From CAYYJM01 sp964471755 (GTDB lineage Bacteria; Planctomycetota; Planctomycetia; Gemmatales; Gemmataceae), in NCBI GenBank assembly GCA_964471755.1, contig CAYYJM010000121.1:1-17747 (forward strand): a stretch of 17,747 bases of DNA, in the 5' to 3' direction. Position numbers and translations under genes: made by a program. The notes beneath the pieces are model-generated. The model was given only the letters and a program-made list of their open reading frames with translations. It was not told the origin of the DNA and did no database searches. Shown here in pieces: positions 14,557 to 17,747 of this stretch (position 1 is its first letter; each line of letters begins with the position of its first letter).

Positions 14557-14912
14557 TTCGCTATACCCGACGCTTTCTTGACGACCACCAGGTGCAGCGA
14601 CGCTGGATCGATCCGCGGATGCACGCCGTTCGGGTGAATGACGTCCGCAACTACCTCCTCCGTAAGGGATGGAAGGAAGCTCCCCCGGACCTGGAGGGGT
14701 GGGTGGTCTTCCAGGAGCCACAGGTTGGGGAGGCCGATCCACTCTACCAGTGGCTCCCGAATTCGGAGCAGCGGCGCGAATATCCGCAGGCGGTTTACGA
14801 GCTTTTGGCCGCCGTTGCCGAGATCGAAAATCGCACCGCCGTCGAAGTCTTGACCGACGTTCTGGCGACCGGCACGCCGGAACAGGGAACTGCCACACAG
14901 CGAGTCGGGTAA
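14553..14912 (+). CDS. Small partner protein of the DUF4365 gene
   Basis: This 119-residue protein starts at GTG (14553) overlapping the upstream TGA, with GGAGAGGAG at the right distance. The same frame is open further upstream but inside the DUF4365 gene, so GTG is preferred. The protein is mostly alpha/beta. Its core reads VRNYLLRKGWKEAP (28-41), a strand-like WVVFQEP, then YQWLPNSEQRREYPQAVYELLAAVAEIENRTAVEVLTDVL at the C-terminal half. I do not recognise a named family. Small proteins with this 'YLL..GWK...VF.GP...LP......Y...I..LA.IE.R...EVL' plan do recur beside DUF4365 genes in my memory of such loci. It may be a regulator, antitoxin or binding partner; this is inference. Confidence 0.7.
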   Translation: MIRYTRRFLDDHQVQRRWIDPRMHAVRVNDVRNYLLRKGWKEAPPDLEGWVVFQEPQVGEADPLYQWLPNSEQRREYPQAVYELLAAVAEIENRTAVEVLTDVLATGTPEQGTATQRVG

Positions 14913-15047
14913 AGTGCGCCCGGCGGCGCTGATCGCGCCACCTTTCGTCACCCGACATCCGGTCAAACCACCTACCAACCTGGATTCACTCCCCCATCGG
15001 ACCGATACTCGACTGTTGGCAGTAGGTACCGCGAGTCGAGCGGAACC

Positions 15048-15117
15048 TCATTTAGCCGCCGGCTTGCCGGCGGTGTTTTTCGCCGCGAAGACCGCCGGCA
15101 AGCCGGCGGCTAAATGA
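15048..15117. repeat. Palindromic hairpin repeat, copy B (nested inverted repeats)
   Basis: Arms 15048-15073 and 15092-15117 are perfect 26-base inverse complements with an 18-base loop. The arms are the same sequence as in copy A at 2064-2130, including the inner 8-bp palindromes (15056-15073 and 15092-15109). In opposite orientation the loops share their ends (TG... and ...GCGA..AGA), so the two copies are related through inversion. It lies 43 bases before the RdgC-like start, close enough to be part of that gene's leader. Confidence 0.9.
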
Positions 15118-15160
15118 AGAAGATCCGCCTCGGCTCGGCGGACCTACCGGGAGCGATCAC

Positions 15161-16339
15161 ATGGGGTTCTTCACGGCTCGACTCACCTTCACCCGGTTCA
15201 AGGTCGAAGGCCCCGCTCCGGGGACGTTCGGGCCGGAACACCTCGAACGACTCGAACTCAACGCCATCGGCAAACAACGCACCGTCGCGGCCGATGGCGT
15301 CGAGGTCGGCTGGACCGCCGGCGAGCATATCCTCGACACCCGCTTCGACCTGGAGAAGAACGTCGTCGCCGACACGCTCGGCTTCGCCCTGCGTGTCGAT
15401 TCGCTCCGCCTGCCGGCCGACCTGCTGCGAGCGTACGCCGCCGTCGAGCTGGCCGCCCTGGCCGCGACGAACCCCAGCGGCATCCCCAGCGCCCGCCAGC
15501 GCAAGGAGGCCCGTCAGAATGCCCGCGACCGCCTGGAGGACGAGGCAAAGGACGGCCGCTTCGTCAAGCGCAAGGCGTATCCGGTCCTCTGGGATGCGCC
15601 GTCGAACGAACTACTCGTCGCGTCGTCCAGCGCGAACGTCATCGACCGATTGCGCACGCTCTTCGAGCAGACCTTCGGCTGCAAGCTCGACCTGCTCGCC
15701 GCCGGCCGACAGGCCCATCGGCTGGCCGAGTTGCGTCAGCAAACGCGCGGTGTCGATGATGCGTCACCGTCCAGTTTTCTGCCGGGCGTCACGCCGAACG
15801 AGCTGGCCTGGATCACGGACAACGGCAGTCGCGATTTTCTCGGCAACGAGTTCCTCCTCTGGCTCTGGTTCCAGCTCGACGGCGAGCAGGACGTGATCGC
15901 CCTGGCCGATGGCACCGAGGTGGCCGTCATGCTCGCCCGGACGCTGCTGCTCGAATGTCCGCGCGGCATGTACGGCAAGGAGAGCTTCACGAGCGAGGGG
16001 CCGACGCGCCTGCCCGAGGCGCGCCGGGCCATCCAGGTCGGCAAACTGCCGCGCAAGGTCGGACTGACGCTCGTTCGACACGACACGCAATACGAGCTAA
16101 CCCTGGCGGCCGAACTGCTCGCGGTGAACGGGGCCCGGATGCCGGCTCCGGAGGGGACCGAGGAGCGGGCCCGCCTCGAAGAACGGGTGTCCCAGCTCCG
16201 CCATCTGATCGAGACGCTCGACCTGCTCTACGATGCGTTTCTGGCGCACCGCACGAGCGATCTGTGGAGCAAGGAACTCACCCGCTTGCAGAAGTGGTTG
16301 ACCTGGGACGAGCGTTCCCGGCGAAACGAGGCCAGCTGA
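15161..16339 (+). CDS. RdgC-like recombination-associated protein
   Basis: This 392-residue protein begins at an ATG 9 bases after GGGAG. Several stretches follow the RdgC plan: an N-terminal strand MGFFTARLTFTRF, RVDSLRLPADLLRAYAAVEL (78-97), SARQRKEARQNARDRLEDEA (110-129) before VKRKAYPVLWD, then LLVASSSANVIDRLRTLFEQ, and FLGNEFLLWLWF (226-237) in the middle. RdgC binds double-stranded DNA as a ring and limits RecA function in proteobacteria, where it is about 300 residues; this protein is longer at the C-terminus, with a helical 335-365 segment. No catalytic motif is expected. It sits alone, with the palindromic repeat in its leader. The family call is by pattern and moderate; a lineage-specific protein with only the RdgC fold is the alternative. 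Confidence 0.6.
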   Translation: MGFFTARLTFTRFKVEGPAPGTFGPEHLERLELNAIGKQRTVAADGVEVGWTAGEHILDTRFDLEKNVVADTLGFALRVDSLRLPADLLRAYAAVELAALAATNPSGIPSARQRKEARQNARDRLEDEAKDGRFVKRKAYPVLWDAPSNELLVASSSANVIDRLRTLFEQTFGCKLDLLAAGRQAHRLAELRQQTRGVDDASPSSFLPGVTPNELAWITDNGSRDFLGNEFLLWLWFQLDGEQDVIALADGTEVAVMLARTLLLECPRGMYGKESFTSEGPTRLPEARRAIQVGKLPRKVGLTLVRHDTQYELTLAAELLAVNGARMPAPEGTEERARLEERVSQLRHLIETLDLLYDAFLAHRTSDLWSKELTRLQKWLTWDERSRRNEAS

Positions 16340-16372
16340 GAGGGACTGATTGACCTTCTTCGGAGTTGCACG

Positions 16373-16401
16373 GTGGCATCCGGCGTGACGCCGGGTATCA
16401 T
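16373..16401 (+). promoter_or_regulatory. Possible sigma-70-type promoter with palindromic spacer before the sulfatase
   Basis: GTGGCA (16373-16378) and TATCAT (16396-16401) are 17 bases apart, matching 4 of 6 and 5 of 6 consensus positions. The spacer holds CCGGCG-tga-CGCCGG (16380-16394), a perfect 6-bp inverted repeat that could be an operator or a hairpin. Found by eye in GC-rich DNA, so the call is weak. Confidence 0.25.
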
Positions 16402-16452
16402 GAGTCCGAGATCGCCGCCCCACGCGGACCGCAACCCGTCGGAGGTGTCTAC

Positions 16453-17747
16453 ATGACACGCTGTATCCTAACCCTGATCGTGCTGATGCTTCTCGGCTCC
16501 CCTGTCGGTGCCGAGCCGCTGACCGGCAAGAGGCCGAACATCGTTTTCATCCTGACCGACGACCAGGGCTACGGCGACCTGTCCTGTCACGGTAACCCGA
16601 TCCTCAAGACGCCGAACATCGACCGTCTGCATGCCGAGGGGGTCCGTTTCACCGACTTCCAGGTCAGCCCGACCTGTGCGCCGACCCGCTCGGCACTCCT
16701 GACCGGTCGGCACGAGTTCAAGAATGGCGTGACACACACCATCCTCGAACGCGAGCGCCTGACCCTGAAGGCGACGACGCTTCCGCAGGTGCTTCGGACG
16801 GCCGGCTACACCACGGGTATCTTCGGCAAATGGCATCTCGGCGACGAGCCGGATCACTGGCCCAGCCAGCGCGGCTTCGACGAAATGTTCATCCACGGCT
16901 GCGGCGGCATCGGTCAGACCTTCACCGGCAGCTGCGGCGACGTGCCGAACAACTCCTACTTCGATCCGACCATCCTGCACAACGGCAAGTTCGTCCGGAC
17001 CAAGGGCTACTGCACCGACGTCTTCTTCAACCAGGCGACGCAGTGGATCGAGTCGGTCAAGGGCAAGAAGCCGTTCTTCTGCTACATTCCGACGAACGCG
17101 CCGCACGGCCCGCTCCATGTTCGCCCCGAGGACGAGGCCCGCTACAAGGGCAAGACCGACAAGCCGAACGTCGCTCGCTTCTTCGGCATGATCGCCAACA
17201 TCGACGACAACGTCGGCCGACTGCTGGCGAAACTCAAGGAATGGGGCCTGGAAGAGAACACCCTGGTGATCTTCATGAACGACAACGGCGGCACGGCCGG
17301 CGTCCCGGTCTACAACGCCGGCATGCGGGGCCAGAAGGTCACGCCCTGGCTCGGCGGCACACGGGCGGCGTCGTTCTGGCGCTGGCCAGGTACGCTGAAG
17401 CCGGCCGACAGCGATCGGCTGACCGCTCACATCGACTTCTTCCCGACCCTGGCCGACCTGGCCGGGGCGAAACTCACCGAGGAGGTCACCAAACAGATCG
17501 AGGGCCGGAGCCTGGTGCCGCTGCTGCAAGACCCGAAGGCAGCCTGGCCGGATCGCACCCTGTTCACGCACGTCGGCCGCTGGCCAAAGGGAGCGAAGGT
17601 CGCCGACCACAAGTACGACATGTGCAGCGTGCGCGTGCCCGGCTGGCACATGGTCTGCACCAGCAAGATCGAGAAACGCTGGCAACTCTTCGACCTGTCG
17701 AAGGACCGCGGCGAGCAGACCGACGTGGCCGAGAAACACCCCGACAT
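16453..17747 (+). CDS. Secreted sulfatase (arylsulfatase family), partial at the right edge
   Basis: The frame starts at an ATG at 16453 behind GGAGGTGTC and is open for 431 codons to the window edge. Residues 1-20 form a signal peptide (MTRCILTLIVLMLLG, ending VGA), so the enzyme is exported. RPNIVFILTDDQGYGDL (27-43) carries the metal-binding aspartates. Cys75 in CAPTRS is the formylglycine site of the C-x-P-x-R type, activated by a formylglycine-generating enzyme. FGKWHLG and FMNDNGG are the other conserved family stretches. Sulfatases remove sulfate from sulfated polysaccharides or other esters, and planctomycete genomes carry many. Substrate cannot be told. Up to about a hundred C-terminal residues may lie beyond the window. 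Confidence 0.93.
   Translation, partial: MTRCILTLIVLMLLGSPVGAEPLTGKRPNIVFILTDDQGYGDLSCHGNPILKTPNIDRLHAEGVRFTDFQVSPTCAPTRSALLTGRHEFKNGVTHTILERERLTLKATTLPQVLRTAGYTTGIFGKWHLGDEPDHWPSQRGFDEMFIHGCGGIGQTFTGSCGDVPNNSYFDPTILHNGKFVRTKGYCTDVFFNQATQWIESVKGKKPFFCYIPTNAPHGPLHVRPEDEARYKGKTDKPNVARFFGMIANIDDNVGRLLAKLKEWGLEENTLVIFMNDNGGTAGVPVYNAGMRGQKVTPWLGGTRAASFWRWPGTLKPADSDRLTAHIDFFPTLADLAGAKLTEEVTKQIEGRSLVPLLQDPKAAWPDRTLFTHVGRWPKGAKVADHKYDMCSVRVPGWHMVCTSKIEKRWQLFDLSKDRGEQTDVAEKHPD

Noticed and set aside
15025..15033. GGTACCGCG resembling the T-box antiterminator core
   Set aside because: Only nine bases match, there are no specifier or stem I elements, and the downstream gene is RdgC-like, not an amino acid gene.
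16468..17739. Long minus-strand frame across the sulfatase
   Set aside because: The plus strand shows a signal peptide, ribosome site and the complete sulfatase signature, so this is a shadow.

Overview
The window is high-GC bacterial DNA with short intergenic gaps and good GGAG/AGGAG ribosome sites. Several features fit a planctomycete, probably of the Gemmata/Isosphaera/Pirellula kind: a secreted sulfatase, a long pentapeptide-repeat protein with a BRCT-like N-terminus, an RdgC-like protein, and a Mo/FeS/Rieske cluster with a small membrane protein. This assignment is inference from gene content. No rRNA or tRNA gene was seen.

Layout. (1) 1-5477, minus strand, read right to left: a tight redox operon. 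It encodes a seven-helix NarI-like membrane cytochrome with a C-terminal CxxC pair, a nitrate-reductase-like molybdopterin oxidoreductase, a four-cluster ferredoxin subunit, a membrane-anchored Rieske protein, a 77-residue membrane protein and a TehA/SLAC1-type anion channel that runs off the left edge. The last four genes overlap or abut (ATGA, ATGA, TGA-C-ATG). Together they look like a membrane-bound electron-transfer complex with its own anion channel. An RlmN-like radical SAM gene (5542-6453) lies just upstream on the same strand. (2) 6737-8876, plus strand: a C5 DNA methyltransferase overlapped by a probable restriction endonuclease. (3) 9441-11347, plus strand: serine O-acetyltransferase followed at once by a full-length Sua5 threonylcarbamoyl-AMP synthase. 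(4) 11335-13803, minus strand: an 822-residue BRCT-like/pentapeptide/SWIM-like protein. (5) 14053-14912, plus strand: a DUF4365 gene coupled to a small gene. (6) 15161-16339: an RdgC-like gene. (7) 16453 to the right edge: a sulfatase.

The most informative structure lies between the genes. The restriction-modification pair is bracketed by two copies of the first ~10 codons and upstream region of the rlmN-like gene (6423-6510 and 8910-8997, 77/88 identical). The pentapeptide gene is bracketed by two copies of the last 18 codons of sua5 (11294-11347 and 13887-13940, same length, same frame, both ending in TAG). Both patterns look like insertion of a gene cassette with long duplication of a gene end, with no transposase present. 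A third repeat class is a near-perfect 26-27 bp hairpin built from nested palindromes. It occurs once inside the redox operon (2064-2130) and once before the rdgC-like gene (15048-15117).

Functions are assigned from motifs read by eye. Substrates of the molybdoenzyme, the radical SAM protein and the endonuclease are not determined.
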